Assembly (NCBI GenBank): GCA_050948785.1
Contig: JBMNEM010000006.1
Location: 248,001 to 312,000 of the forward strand
Reading direction: 5' to 3'
DNA: 64,000 nucleotides
Source: JAAZMI01 sp050948785
Lineage (GTDB): Bacteria; Bacillota; Dethiobacteria; DTU022; UBA8154
Shown here: positions 26,101 to 35,394 of the stretch, piece after piece
Layout of the letters: each line of letters starts with the position of its first letter
Numbering within the stretch: position 1 is the stretch's first letter
Translations under genes and position numbers: made by a program
The notes under the pieces: model-generated
Seen by the model: only the letters and a program-made list of their open reading frames with translations
Databases searched by the model: none
Told to the model about the DNA's origin: nothing

Positions 26101-29100
26101 GAATTGAAACGCCCGCCGTCTCGCTTTATGTTTTGCACTAGATTGCGTTACCAGCCTACCTACGAGGAATTGAAACGAGTAATAGCTTTCATCTCCGCTC
26201 ACCAACTTTCCGGTTACCAGCCTACCTACGAGGAATTGAAACAAAAACTGCCCCGCACCTGATGTTCCTCTTCCGCCGTTACCAGCCTACCTACGAGGAA
26301 TTGAAACAGAGCCATTGTCTACCGCCCCCTTTAATGCCTTCTCGGTTACCAGCCTACCTACGAGGAATTGAAACTTAACTATTCGCTTGAAATGGACAGA
26401 AGCGGGAACGGTTACCAGCCTACCTACGAGGAATTGAAACTCCGCCCCCTGGTGCTGCTCCCGTACCTGCTTCCTGTTACCAGCCTACCTACGAGGAATT
26501 GAAACCGGGGTCTGTGTCGGCAAGGCGGTCAGCGCCGCTGGGTTACCAGCCTACCTACGAGGAATTGAAACAAAGTAAGGCCTTCTGAGTCAGCATGGCA
26601 AACATAAGTTACCAGCCTACCTACGAGGAATTGAAACAACAATGCGGCCAGGATAAACGTAGGGCTTGATATGTTACCAGCCTACCTACGAGGAATTGAA
26701 ACTAGTGCCTGCCCCTCCAGTCCATATAGTCTTCTTAGTTACCAGCCTACCTACGAGGAATTGAAACACAAACAGAGAAAGAGCCCGACTCCAAACTTTC
26801 CCGGGTTACCAGCCTACCTACGAGGAATTGAAACTCAGCAATGGTCACCACATCATTGTATCTTTGCGCGTTACCAGCCTACCTACGAGGAATTGAAACC
26901 AATATCCCCTCTATTTCAATCTTCGAAAACCCAGGTTACCAGCCTACCTACGAGGAATTGAAACGAAGCACGACCGACACGATCAATGCTCTGAATTATG
27001 TTACCAGCCTACCTACGAGGAATTGAAACTCGTAACAACTCCAGCCTATCTCTGCCGGTTGTATGTGTTACCAGCCTACCTACGAGGAATTGAAACAGAA
27101 AAGTCTACTCTGAAAAATGGACCAAGAAACGCGGTTACCAGCCTACCTACGAGGAATTGAAACAGTCCGGCCACATTCAGGGCATATCTGGACTTCGGGT
27201 TACCAGCCTACCTACGAGGAATTGAAACCAAATATTATGTCTATATGTATCGCATGAATCTCTGTCGTTACCAGCCTACCTACGAGGAATTGAAACCTTT
27301 ATTCATCCAGTTTCGTAGCTGCGCGCGCGGGGTTACCAGCCTACCTACGAGGAATTGAAACTCGTCAATTTTTTTCATTTTAGTCTCTCCTTTTTTAGTT
27401 ACCAGCCTACCTACGAGGAATTGAAACATGAAATCGAGCAATACGGTTTCAGGGCCAAAGCAGTTACCAGCCTACCTACGAGGAATTGAAACATAGGCCC
27501 ACAGGGGATAGGTAAAAGCACACTGTTGGTTACCAGCCTACCTACGAGGAATTGAAACCCACAGCCCCCTCTTTTATCAAGACTGATAGTACCGTGTTAC
27601 CAGCCTACCTACGAGGAATTGAAACAGGGGCCGGGGGAGGACAAAGAACTTTGGCAGACAGAAGTTACCAGCCTACCTACGAGGAATTGAAACTGGTATG
27701 CCCCGTAAAGGTTTTTTCTGCACTGCCGCGTTACCAGCCTACCTACGAGGAATTGAAACTTTGGAAGTCTTTACGGTTCTGGCTGTCTTTGTCAAGTTAC
27801 CAGCCTACCTACGAGGAATTGAAACATAGCCCGTTGCATGGGCTTTTGAGAGCCAACCGAAGTTACCAGCCTACCTACGAGGAATTGAAACTGGGAATGG
27901 ATTAAACAGGGTGTGCGGAATCTTTCGGTTACCAGCCTACCTACGAGGAATTGAAACAAAGCAGCTCTCACTATGCCGGTTTGGAAAAGGTTGTTACCAG
28001 CCTACCTACGAGGAATTGAAACTTCTTCAATGCGCTTATCCTCTTCAGCCTTTTCCCGTTACCAGCCTACCTACGAGGAATTGAAACAAGACGCTACTGT
28101 CAACAGGACTCTGGGGGATAAAATGTTACCAGCCTACCTACGAGGAATTGAAACGTAGGATCAGAGTAGATCCACCGGGTTACTGCACCCGTTACCAGCC
28201 TACCTACGAGGAATTGAAACATGAAATACATGGGCTGATGAGACAAATCGAAGGCGTTACCAGCCTACCTACGAGGAATTGAAACTCATTTACATATACG
28301 CTCCTGAGCGGGGGCCGTTCCGTTACCAGCCTACCTACGAGGAATTGAAACATCACCACCTTTTGCCGCTAAAAGTTTAACGCCCCCGTTACCAGCCTAC
28401 CTACGAGGAATTGAAACCGAACCACACAGGCTTATGTATTGGCCCAGCACGGCGTTACCAGCCTACCTACGAGGAATTGAAACCGAACCACACAGGCTTA
28501 TGTATTGGCCCAGCACGGCGTTACCAGCCTACCTACGAGGAATTGAAACCGAACCACACAGGCTTATGTATTGGCCCAGCACGGCGTTACCAGCCTACCT
28601 ACGAGGAATTGAAACCGAACCACACAGGCTTATGTATTGGCCCAGCACGGCGTTACCAGCCTACCTACGAGGAATTGAAACCGAACCACACAGGCTTATG
28701 TATTGGCCCAGCACGGCGTTACCAGCCTACCTACGAGGAATTGAAACCGAACCACACAGGCTTAATGTATTGGCCCAGCACGGCGTTACCAGCCTACCTA
28801 CGAGGAATTGAAACCGAACCACACAGGCTTATGTATTGGCCCAGCACGGCGTTACCAGCCTACCTACGAGGAATTGAAACTACATTGCCAAACATCCTTT
28901 CCGCAGGGCTTTCCTTCGTTACCAGCCTACCTACGAGGAATTGAAACTGATCCATCCGGGTGATGGCGTTTCCCATCGCCCAGGTTACCAGCCTACCTAC
29001 GAGGAATTGAAACTAAGATGGTGAACGATAACCCCATGCTGCTGGCCTTGGTTACCAGCCTACCTACGAGGAATTGAAACTAAGAAAACCCCTGGGTGTA

Positions 29101-29266
29101 CGCTCAGGGGTTTTCGTTACCAGCCTACCTACGAGGAATTGAAACCGATTAGCATTTAAGATAAACGTCCCCTGTCCATCGTGTTACCAGCCTACCTACG
29201 AGGAATTGAAACATTTTATCTAATCGCTTATGCACGACATGGTATTCAGCGTTACCAGCCTACCTA
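23179..29266 (+). CRISPR. Main CRISPR array, leader-proximal block (type I-B/III-D)
   Basis: By hand count, 92 full copies of a 30-bp repeat (starts GTTACCAGCCTACC, ends GAATTGAAAC) and a 16-bp truncated copy at 29251-29266. Spacers are 34-39 bp. The repeats sit downstream of cas1-cas2 and a leader with the GAAAC end pointing away, so the newest spacers are at the left. Several spacers recur. One occurs six times in a row (25254-25619) and one seven times in a row, one copy with an extra base (28418-28850). A four-spacer block occurs twice (24987-25223 and 25976-26212). A set near 23.9-24.8 kb is shuffled and repeated. The block ends where an IS21 element begins. Confidence 0.98.
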
Positions 29267-29526
29267 TGTCAATGGCCACTTGAAAATCCGCATTTTTGGC
29301 CACGAAAAGTAGGCAACTAGAAATTGGAAGTAACAATCCCTCCCTTCCTGGTTTTAATCTTTGAAAAATAAGAAATTATTTGCAGCAGCAGTGGCTGTGG
29401 AAATGTGGTAAACGCGTAGCGTTTTCCAAGCAGTTAGTGGAATCGGTGGGTAACTCGAAGAGTTATCCAAGGAATCCACAACTGCGGCATATCCACAGCC
29501 ATATTATGTTTGAAATACCATGTAGC

Positions 29527-30324
29527 TTACCCTTCACTTTGGCAATTGTCGGCAAGGCTTTTCTGCGGCGGTACCAAACGATTCCGAATCCGGTAGCTTT
29601 CACCCCGCAGTGCAATAACATGAGCATGATGGAGCAGACGGTCAAGCACCGCTGCAGCCGTACTGGGGCTGGCGAATAAGGTGCCCCAATCGCTAAAATC
29701 AAGGTTGCTGGTTATGATCATAGATACATTTTCATAGGTTTTGCTAACCAACTGGAAAAGATGGTCTGACGCTGTTTTGTCCAAAGTCAGGTAGCCAACC
29801 TCGTCTAGAATGATTAGGTCGTTTCTTAGCAGGCTGCGTATGTAGCGGGGAAGGCTGCCGTCTGCTAGACAGGCATACATTTTGTTGGCCAGATCATCCA
29901 TGGTGGTAAAAAGTACATGGTAACCGGTATTTACGGCTTCTATACCCAGGGCAATGGCCAAATGCGACTTTCCCACTCCAGAAGGGCCTAGCAAAATTAG
30001 GTTTTCTTTGGCCTTGATAAATTTAAAGGTGCTCAGATCACGCACGGTCTGCTGACTCACTGAATTCTGGAAGGAAAAATCAAACTCTTCCAGGGTGCGC
30101 CATGTGGGGAATCGTGCTGCTTTCAGGCGTCTGGTTTTTTGGGTGTTTTCGCGACCGTTGATTTCTTCCTCCACAAGGTAGGAGAAAAAGTCAAGATAGG
30201 AAGGTTCTTCTGTAAGGGCTATCTCATTTATCGCCTCCAGGCTGTTCCGGATATGTTTTAGCTTCAACCTCTTCAGATTTTGTTCCAGGGTTTCCAGGTT
30301 ACAGGTGCCAATGGTCCGGATCAT
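29527..30324 (-). CDS. istB: IS21 helper ATPase IstB
   Basis: A 265-residue DnaA/DnaC-like AAA+ ATPase that assists IstA in target selection. Walker A is LLGPSGVGKSHLA (about residues 111-123), Walker B is LIILDEVGYL, and a typical ITSNLDFSDWG sensor block follows. Its ATG overlaps the istA stop (ATGA), the classical IS21 arrangement. It is intact, but its partner is split, so the element should not move unless helped in trans. Confidence 0.95.
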   Translation of the reverse strand: MIRTIGTCNLETLEQNLKRLKLKHIRNSLEAINEIALTEEPSYLDFFSYLVEEEINGRENTQKTRRLKAARFPTWRTLEEFDFSFQNSVSQQTVRDLSTFKFIKAKENLILLGPSGVGKSHLAIALGIEAVNTGYHVLFTTMDDLANKMYACLADGSLPRYIRSLLRNDLIILDEVGYLTLDKTASDHLFQLVSKTYENVSMIITSNLDFSDWGTLFASPSTAAAVLDRLLHHAHVIALRGESYRIRNRLVPPQKSLADNCQSEG

Positions 30325-30908
30325 AGCTGCGCTGCCACCTCCCCGTAGTAACTTAAGTCCCGCTGCTGGACCTTTACATTCAGGTTCTCAGGCAGAGGGC
30401 TACCTGGAGCCGGCGCTTCGGGAAGGCTGCCGGTGCCCAGGCCCCCTAGTATCCGTTTAAGCGTTCCATAGCCGAAAGCCCGGTACTGAAGAGCCCTTTG
30501 CATAGCCTGGGCCATGGCGGAGGCTGGGTAAAGATCTTGAAGGTCAATGATTTTTTCCATCTGTTCCCGCAGGCCGCCTACCCGGGTACAGCTCAACCCT
30601 TCCAGGTATTCTTTTGCTTCGGGTGCCAGGGCTTCAAATTTAGCCTGTAGTGGGTGAGACGGCGTTTTTCGTTGTTGTGCCTTCTGATGTTCAGGGTAAT
30701 GTTCATCCCGGATGAAACGCTTACCGCGCCCTTCTTGTAACAGGATGGTATCCACTACCTGTTGGCCATCTAAAAGTTCCAAGTGCTTTTCATATTTGCG
30801 GAAATAAGCAGTACCGCGTGCCCAGCGGGAAGGAACGGAGTACTTGTTTCCATCCACGGAGATAAGGCTGGTACGGGTAACAGAGCGTTTTTGCAGTACA
30901 AAGGGCAA
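30321..30908 (-). pseudogene. istA: IS21 transposase IstA, C-terminal part
   Basis: About 195 residues forming the C-terminal domain of IstA. It begins LPFVLQKRSVTR and contains SVDGNKYSVPSRW, the beta domain that follows the catalytic core. It is cut off from the N-terminal part (34337-35245) by a 3.4-kb transposon. Joining the pieces in frame would give ...LPEISN-MPFVLQKRS..., which shows the insertion point. The stop overlaps istB. Confidence 0.9.
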
Positions 30909-31034
30909 TTGTTAATTAGCAAATTATCTTCTCCAAAATTAGATCTCTTTAATCAAAATATAATGGCATAAACCGCTCCACTCTTCCTTTGTAATTTGAT
31001 AAAATTTAATCAAATTGAGAAGGAGAGGAAAACC

Positions 31035-31556
31035 ATGCAGATTATTCATACCTTTAATATTTCCCCCCGGGAATATTCTCAAAAAGGCAAGAAAAACGAT
31101 TTCCCTCGTATCAATAATTGTCCCTGCTGTTCATACCCTTCCACCCTGCCAAGACACGGTTTCTACTGGCGGAACGCTCTTTTTCTAAAGTCTCATTACC
31201 GCATCCCCATCTTAAGGCTCAAATGTCCCTCTTGCGGCAAGACAATTTCGTTGTTGCCCGACTTTTTACTCCCCCACTTCCAGTACTCACTGGAATACAT
31301 TTTAGAAGTAGTAAGGCAATTTTTTGTACAAAGCAAAACCACAATATACTACCAGCTCTTGCAGTTTTACCGGCGGAGGTTCCGGAGGAACCTAAACCGC
31401 ATCCTGGCTTTTTACCGGGACCAGGGGTATAGGGGGTTCATCCCGGAAAAAGATAAAGCCATAAAATTGCTGAAGTTAATTGGCGCTTCCCCCGAAGCAG
31501 AAACCTTTGCTAAAAGGTTTCAAGTTCACTTCCAACACAATTTTATGGCAAATTAA
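31035..31556 (+). CDS. Zinc-ribbon protein of the nested transposon (DUF6431-like)
   Basis: A 173-residue protein with two Cys pairs (CPCC about residue 32 and CPSC about residue 69) forming a zinc ribbon, then a helical, strongly basic C-terminal part (YRRRFRRNLNR). The ATG at 31035 has AGAAGGAGAGG before it. Proteins of this kind are often found beside DDE/ATPase pairs in clostridial transposons. A DNA-binding role in transposition or its control is inferred; the family name is from memory. Confidence 0.6.
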   Translation: MQIIHTFNISPREYSQKGKKNDFPRINNCPCCSYPSTLPRHGFYWRNALFLKSHYRIPILRLKCPSCGKTISLLPDFLLPHFQYSLEYILEVVRQFFVQSKTTIYYQLLQFYRRRFRRNLNRILAFYRDQGYRGFIPEKDKAIKLLKLIGASPEAETFAKRFQVHFQHNFMAN

Positions 31557-31691
31557 TTCTACCATAATATCGGAGCCGGGGAAAGCAAAAATGCCTCCAC
31601 ATAACCTTTGCGTGGACGGAAACCTAAACAGTGGTCTACAATGATTTTAAGCTAACCGGTGGCTTAATTAAGACCCAAGAGGAGGCCGGAC

Positions 31692-32948
31692 ATGCAAGAA
31701 AAGGACCGGGAAAAGATTGCTCTTTTTCGTTACGGACTCATTGCGCCCATTTTGAACGGCCAGGTAGAATCCAAGCGGGACTACCTAGCTGAGATATGCA
31801 GCCGGGTTCACCATGTCCCGTACTATGGGGCAAGGGAATACAAGCCCAAGACAATTGAAAATTGGCTTGGCATCTATGGAAAAGAAGGTTTTGACGGGTT
31901 AAAACCTAAACAGCGTTCTGATAAAGGAAAGGCCCGTAGTATCCCTGTTGATCTTAAAGGGACCATTTTGGAACTGAGGGAACAAAGAAGAGATCTTCCT
32001 GTTTCTATGTTCTATGAATTATTAGCACAAAAAGGAATCATTAAAATATGTGATTTTTCTTACTCTACCGTCTACCGGCTATTAAAAAAGCATGACCTTG
32101 TGGGTAAAGAAAAGCGTGTCGAGCCGGAGCGAAGGCGTTTTGCCCATGACCGGGTCAATATCCTTTGGCAGACGGATACGTGGAACGGGCCGTACCTTAA
32201 AGACGGTAGGAAGAAAAAACCCACCTATCTGATCGCCTTTATTGACGATTGCAGCCGTATTGTCCCCGCAGCCAGGTTTTCTTTTACAGAGAAAACTGAG
32301 GACCTGATGCGTGTTTTTGAAGAGGCGCTCCTCAGAAGGGGGTTGCCCAGGATGGTGTATGCCGATAACGGGAAGATTTACCGTTCGGATCAGTTCCAAT
32401 TGGCCTGTGCCACGCAGGGCATAAGCCTTTTGCATACAAGAATTCAGGATCCGGCTGCAAAAGGGAAGATAGAGCGCTTTTTCGGTAATGTTTCACAAAG
32501 GTTCATGCCTTTATACCGGCAAGAACAAATTTCATCTTTAGATGAATTAAACAACTTTTTCTGGCAGTGGCTGGAACAGGAATATCACCGCAAAGAACAT
32601 TCTGCTTTAGGAATGAGCCCCCTTGATCGCTACCTGTCCCAGATGAGTACAGTGAAAATGGTAGAAGATCCTGCTGCGTTGAAGGTGCTTTTCCTAAAAA
32701 GGGAATACAGGAAGGTCCGTCATGACGGGACTATTTCTCTTAAAGGCCGTCTGTTCGAGGTGCCGCCTTTGTTCATCGGGCAGCGCATTGAACTAAGACA
32801 TGATGAAGAACTAAAACAGGTGGATATTTTTGCTGAAGGCAAAAAAATTGCTGCAGCTAAAGCCGTCAACCTGGCCGACAACGCCCATATTAAAAGGCAA
32901 AAAGCACCTTTGTTCTTTAGTAAATTGTATACAAAGGAGGACAAGTAG
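31692..32948 (+). CDS. DDE transposase (Mu/rve-type integrase core)
   Basis: A 418-residue transposase. The N-terminal 130 residues hold helix-turn-helix units (IENWLGIYGKEGFDGLKPK, then STVYRLLKKHDL). The rve core has the triad Asp in LWQTDTWNG (about 158), Asp in MVYADNGK (about 223) and Glu in KGKIERFFG (about 259). A C-terminal Mu-type beta domain (LKGRLFEVPPLFIGQRIELR) ends the protein. It is followed at once by the ATPase gene, whose GTG begins right after its TAG. It is intact and, unlike istA, probably functional. Confidence 0.9.
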   Translation: MQEKDREKIALFRYGLIAPILNGQVESKRDYLAEICSRVHHVPYYGAREYKPKTIENWLGIYGKEGFDGLKPKQRSDKGKARSIPVDLKGTILELREQRRDLPVSMFYELLAQKGIIKICDFSYSTVYRLLKKHDLVGKEKRVEPERRRFAHDRVNILWQTDTWNGPYLKDGRKKKPTYLIAFIDDCSRIVPAARFSFTEKTEDLMRVFEEALLRRGLPRMVYADNGKIYRSDQFQLACATQGISLLHTRIQDPAAKGKIERFFGNVSQRFMPLYRQEQISSLDELNNFFWQWLEQEYHRKEHSALGMSPLDRYLSQMSTVKMVEDPAALKVLFLKREYRKVRHDGTISLKGRLFEVPPLFIGQRIELRHDEELKQVDIFAEGKKIAAAKAVNLADNAHIKRQKAPLFFSKLYTKEDK

Positions 32949-33743
32949 GTGTACAAAGCTTTTTATTCGTTAAGCCAGGCTCCTTTTTCCAAGGAAAACA
33001 GCAAGCTTTTTGGTTCACAAAGTGCCCGGGAGGCCCGGGGCCGCCTGGAATATTTAAAGAAGACGCGGGGCATGGGGCTTTTGGTGGGCGAACCCGGGGC
33101 CGGGAAAACCTTTACACTGCGCTGTTTTACAGAAGAACTTAACCCTGCGTTGTTCAAGCCTGTCTACTTCCCCCTTTCCACAGGTACAGTAATGGATTTC
33201 TACCGGGGCTTGGTGCGTGGCTTGGGGGAGGAACCACTTTTTCGCAAGGTGGATCTGTTCGGACAGTTGCAGCAAAGGACCCTGTCTTTGTACAGGGACA
33301 AGAAAATTACCTCCGTGTTTATCATGGATGAGATGCATCTGGCAACCCCAAAGATGTTAACGGATCTGGGGCTGCTTTTCAATTTCAATATGGATGCTTT
33401 AAATCCTTTTGTACTTATCCTGGCGGGGTTGCCACTGCTCCTGCAACGGCTGGAGGTGTCCCACGTCCAGCCGTTAAACCAGCGGATCATCATGCGTTAT
33501 GTTATGGAACCTCTGGAAAAAGAAGAGATCCGGGAATATGTTGAACATCATTTGCAGGCCGCCGGCGCCAATGTGCCGCTGTTTACTGCAGATGGCCTGG
33601 AGGCGGTCGCTTCTTTGTCGCATGGCTGGCCCCGCGTGATCAATAACTTGTGCTTAAATGCATTGCTGTTGGGTGCCCAGGCTAAAAGGGAACAAATTGA
33701 TGCGGAAACTGTACGCCTGGCTTCCCTGGAAACGGGGATGTAA
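32949..33743 (+). CDS. ExeA/TniB-like AAA+ ATPase of the transposon
   Basis: A 264-residue ATPase: N-terminal AFYSLSQAPFSKE (the ExeA-like signature), Walker A LLVGEPGAGKTFTLR (about residues 40-54), Walker B SVFIMDEMHL (about 119-128), and a C-terminal SHGWPRVINNLCLNALL. By analogy with MuB, TniB and TnsC it should choose the target and activate the DDE transposase. GTG start with AAGGAGG 9 bases before; no space after the transposase stop. Confidence 0.9.
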   Translation: MYKAFYSLSQAPFSKENSKLFGSQSAREARGRLEYLKKTRGMGLLVGEPGAGKTFTLRCFTEELNPALFKPVYFPLSTGTVMDFYRGLVRGLGEEPLFRKVDLFGQLQQRTLSLYRDKKITSVFIMDEMHLATPKMLTDLGLLFNFNMDALNPFVLILAGLPLLLQRLEVSHVQPLNQRIIMRYVMEPLEKEEIREYVEHHLQAAGANVPLFTADGLEAVASLSHGWPRVINNLCLNALLLGAQAKREQIDAETVRLASLETGM

Positions 33744-34341
33744 AGGAGGTTTGCAAGTGATTTTTAGTGTGTTAGAAATAATTTCAAGGAAAGCGAACGC
33801 TGGAAAGGTGTTATTCAGGGTTTTAGAAGATATGCAAGCCACTGTGAATTCAGGATAGAATCCCGTTCGGGAATAATGGTAATCGTTGGCAAAGCTGCTT
33901 ATGGAGGGTTTGCTTGCATGCCTGACTTTGGTGCAGGCTGCCACCTGTCAAGGTTCGATGATAAGTTCTGGAATACAGAAAGGCTTACGGAAGTACTGGG
34001 TGAGGTGGATGGGATTACTGTAGCTTCAGCACTACACGCTTTGTCCGGGAAAATCGATTTGTAATGGCTCTTGCCTGCCAGGAGGATAGGGCAATGCTGG
34101 GAAGCGACCTGAGCGTTTGGCAGGATTCCAAAAAAGAGTACGGAGAAAAGGTGGCTACCGGCTGCCTTTTCTCTTTTTTGGAGAACTGAAGCGATAAATC
34201 CCGGGGTTTGGGGCAGAGCCCCAAGGTTCCATTTTAATGTGCAAGATGTTGTTTTTTTGTCAGTTGCAATGTGAAATATCAGGTCTAAACCGGGGAAATT
34301 TATTGTGAAAAACAGGGTCTGTTTTAATTTGCAAAGTCACA
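33744..34341 (+). other. Right end of the nested transposon, only small unassigned frames
   Basis: About 600 bp. An AAAGGAGG at 33742-33749 precedes a GTG frame of 33 codons (33757-33858), and a second frame of 62 codons (33876-34064) follows. Together they look like one short gene broken by a stop, but I do not recognise it. The last 140 bp carry a GC hairpin (GGGGCAGAGCCCC) and several TTTTAAT(G/T)TGCAA copies, probably transposase binding sites. Confidence 0.4.
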
Positions 34342-35245
34342 GCATATTGCTTATCTCCGGCAGTGTTTTTAGGTGCGGCTGTTCTTTTTGCAGCTGCAGC
34401 CAGGGTATTTCTCCTGTTGTACCGTGTGTTCTGGTATTGGCTTCAGTATCACACCACATGCGGGCCTGCCGGTTTAAATCCACAAGGTCTTTAAATTCAC
34501 GGGCGTAGAAAAAGCCCCTGCGCACGTATTTAACTTGGGATTCTACCTTGCCTTTAGATTCAGCATCGTACGTCCAACAGGCCCTGGGGGTAAATCCGTA
34601 GGCAAGAGCAAGGTGTAAAAGATCCTCGCTGAAGCGAACAATATTCCCCACCCGCCCCGAGACCACCACTTTAGCGTTGTCAAAGAGTATTTCCCGGGGC
34701 ACACCGCCTATGTACTCCAGGGCCCGGTATAGGCTGGTAAGGAAAGAGGCCATGTCCAGGCGAATAACGAATTCCACATAGTTTACACGGGACCAGCACA
34801 AGGTAAAAACAAAAGCATAAAGTTTATAGCGTTCTCCTTCGATATCAATATTGCCGAAATGACCCCAATCCACTTGTGCCTGTTCTCCGGGTAGGGTTTC
34901 AAAGGGTTTGTATTCACGGTATTTTGCAGGGCGTATGGTTTGCACGTAACGGCGTACTGTGCGCTCAGAACCTTTGAAACCTTGCTTTTTTATTTCTTTG
35001 TAAAGACGTTTGGCTGTAAGCTCAGGGTAATTTTCTAAGCGGTCTGTGATATAATCTTTATAGGGGTCAATCAACTGAGCCCTACTACTATAACAGGGTT
35101 GTTCTAAAATTGATGCGTTCCAGTACTTGCTTACTGTGTCCCTGCTAATGCCCAACCGTTTGGCTACCGCTCTTTTAGATAAACCTTGTTCTTTTAACCG
35201 CATAATGTCCACGATTGTCGCCACCTTTGTCAAGTTTTGGCTCAC
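34337..35245 (-). pseudogene. istA: IS21 transposase IstA, N-terminal part
   Basis: About 300 residues: an N-terminal helix-turn-helix (LSKRAVAKRLGISRDTVSKY, about 19-38) and the DDE core with QVDWGHFG (Asp), EILFDNAKVVV (Asp) and KGKVESQVKYV (Glu). The frame runs into the nested transposon end and stops at TGA shortly after LPEISNM. The missing C-terminal domain is at 30321-30908. The start shown is GTG; a TTG four codons later is also possible. An inverted repeat (CTCACTTCC and CTAATTTAATC arms) around 35239-35297 overlaps the start and could restrict translation. Confidence 0.9.
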
Positions 35246-35376
35246 TTCCTTCTCTAATTTAATCGTGTTTACTCAAAGATTAAATTAGGAAGTGAGCCTG
35301 TTTTTACCTGCTTTCCCAAATGCAGGTGGCCTATTTTTCGTGGCCATTTATGACGATTTTATCATGGCCGTTAACA

Positions 35377-35394
35377 CTCCGGAGAAGACCCGGG
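35377..35394. repeat. Remnant half spacer at the IS21 right junction
   Basis: The 18 bp between the IS21 end and the next repeat equal the 3' half of the spacer that follows repeatedly (ending CTCCGGAGAAGACCCGGG). This shows that the element interrupts a spacer on this side but a repeat on the other. Confidence 0.85.

Larger units (their letters stand above)
30910..34341 (+). mobile_element. Mu/Tn7-like transposon nested in istA
   Basis: 3.4 kb bounded by TGTTAATTAGCAAATTA at 30910 and, inverted, TGTGACTTTGCAAATTA ending at 34341; both share TGT and GCAAATTA. It encodes a small zinc-ribbon protein, a DDE transposase and an ExeA-like ATPase, all on the plus strand and opposite to istA. The flanking pentamers are gcaat and gcata, an imperfect duplication at best. 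Subterminal copies of a GCAA-type motif in the last 140 bp suggest several transposase binding sites. The DDE-plus-ATPase design resembles TnsB/TnsC, TniA/TniB and MuA/MuB. Confidence 0.8.
29267..35376 (-). mobile_element. IS21-family element inserted in the array, itself interrupted
   Basis: The ends are related inverted repeats, TGTCAATGGCCA... at 29267 and TGTTAACGGCCA... read inward from 35376. Both are followed by a conserved TGGCCACGAAAA(A/G)TAGGC block. It carries istB and a split istA on the minus strand. The left junction lies inside a CRISPR repeat and the right junction inside a spacer, and the flanking bases do not match. The usual short target duplication is therefore missing, and array DNA was probably lost next to the element. 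A second transposon sits in istA at 30910-34341. Confidence 0.88.

Noticed and set aside
25082..28944. Long open reading frames across the CRISPR array, e.g. 25082-25906 and 28411-28944
   Set aside because: Repeat plus spacer is often 66 bp, i.e. 22 codons, so frames stay open through tandem units. The translations are only the repeat read in different frames (YQPTYEELK, LPAYLRGIET, VTSLPTRN).
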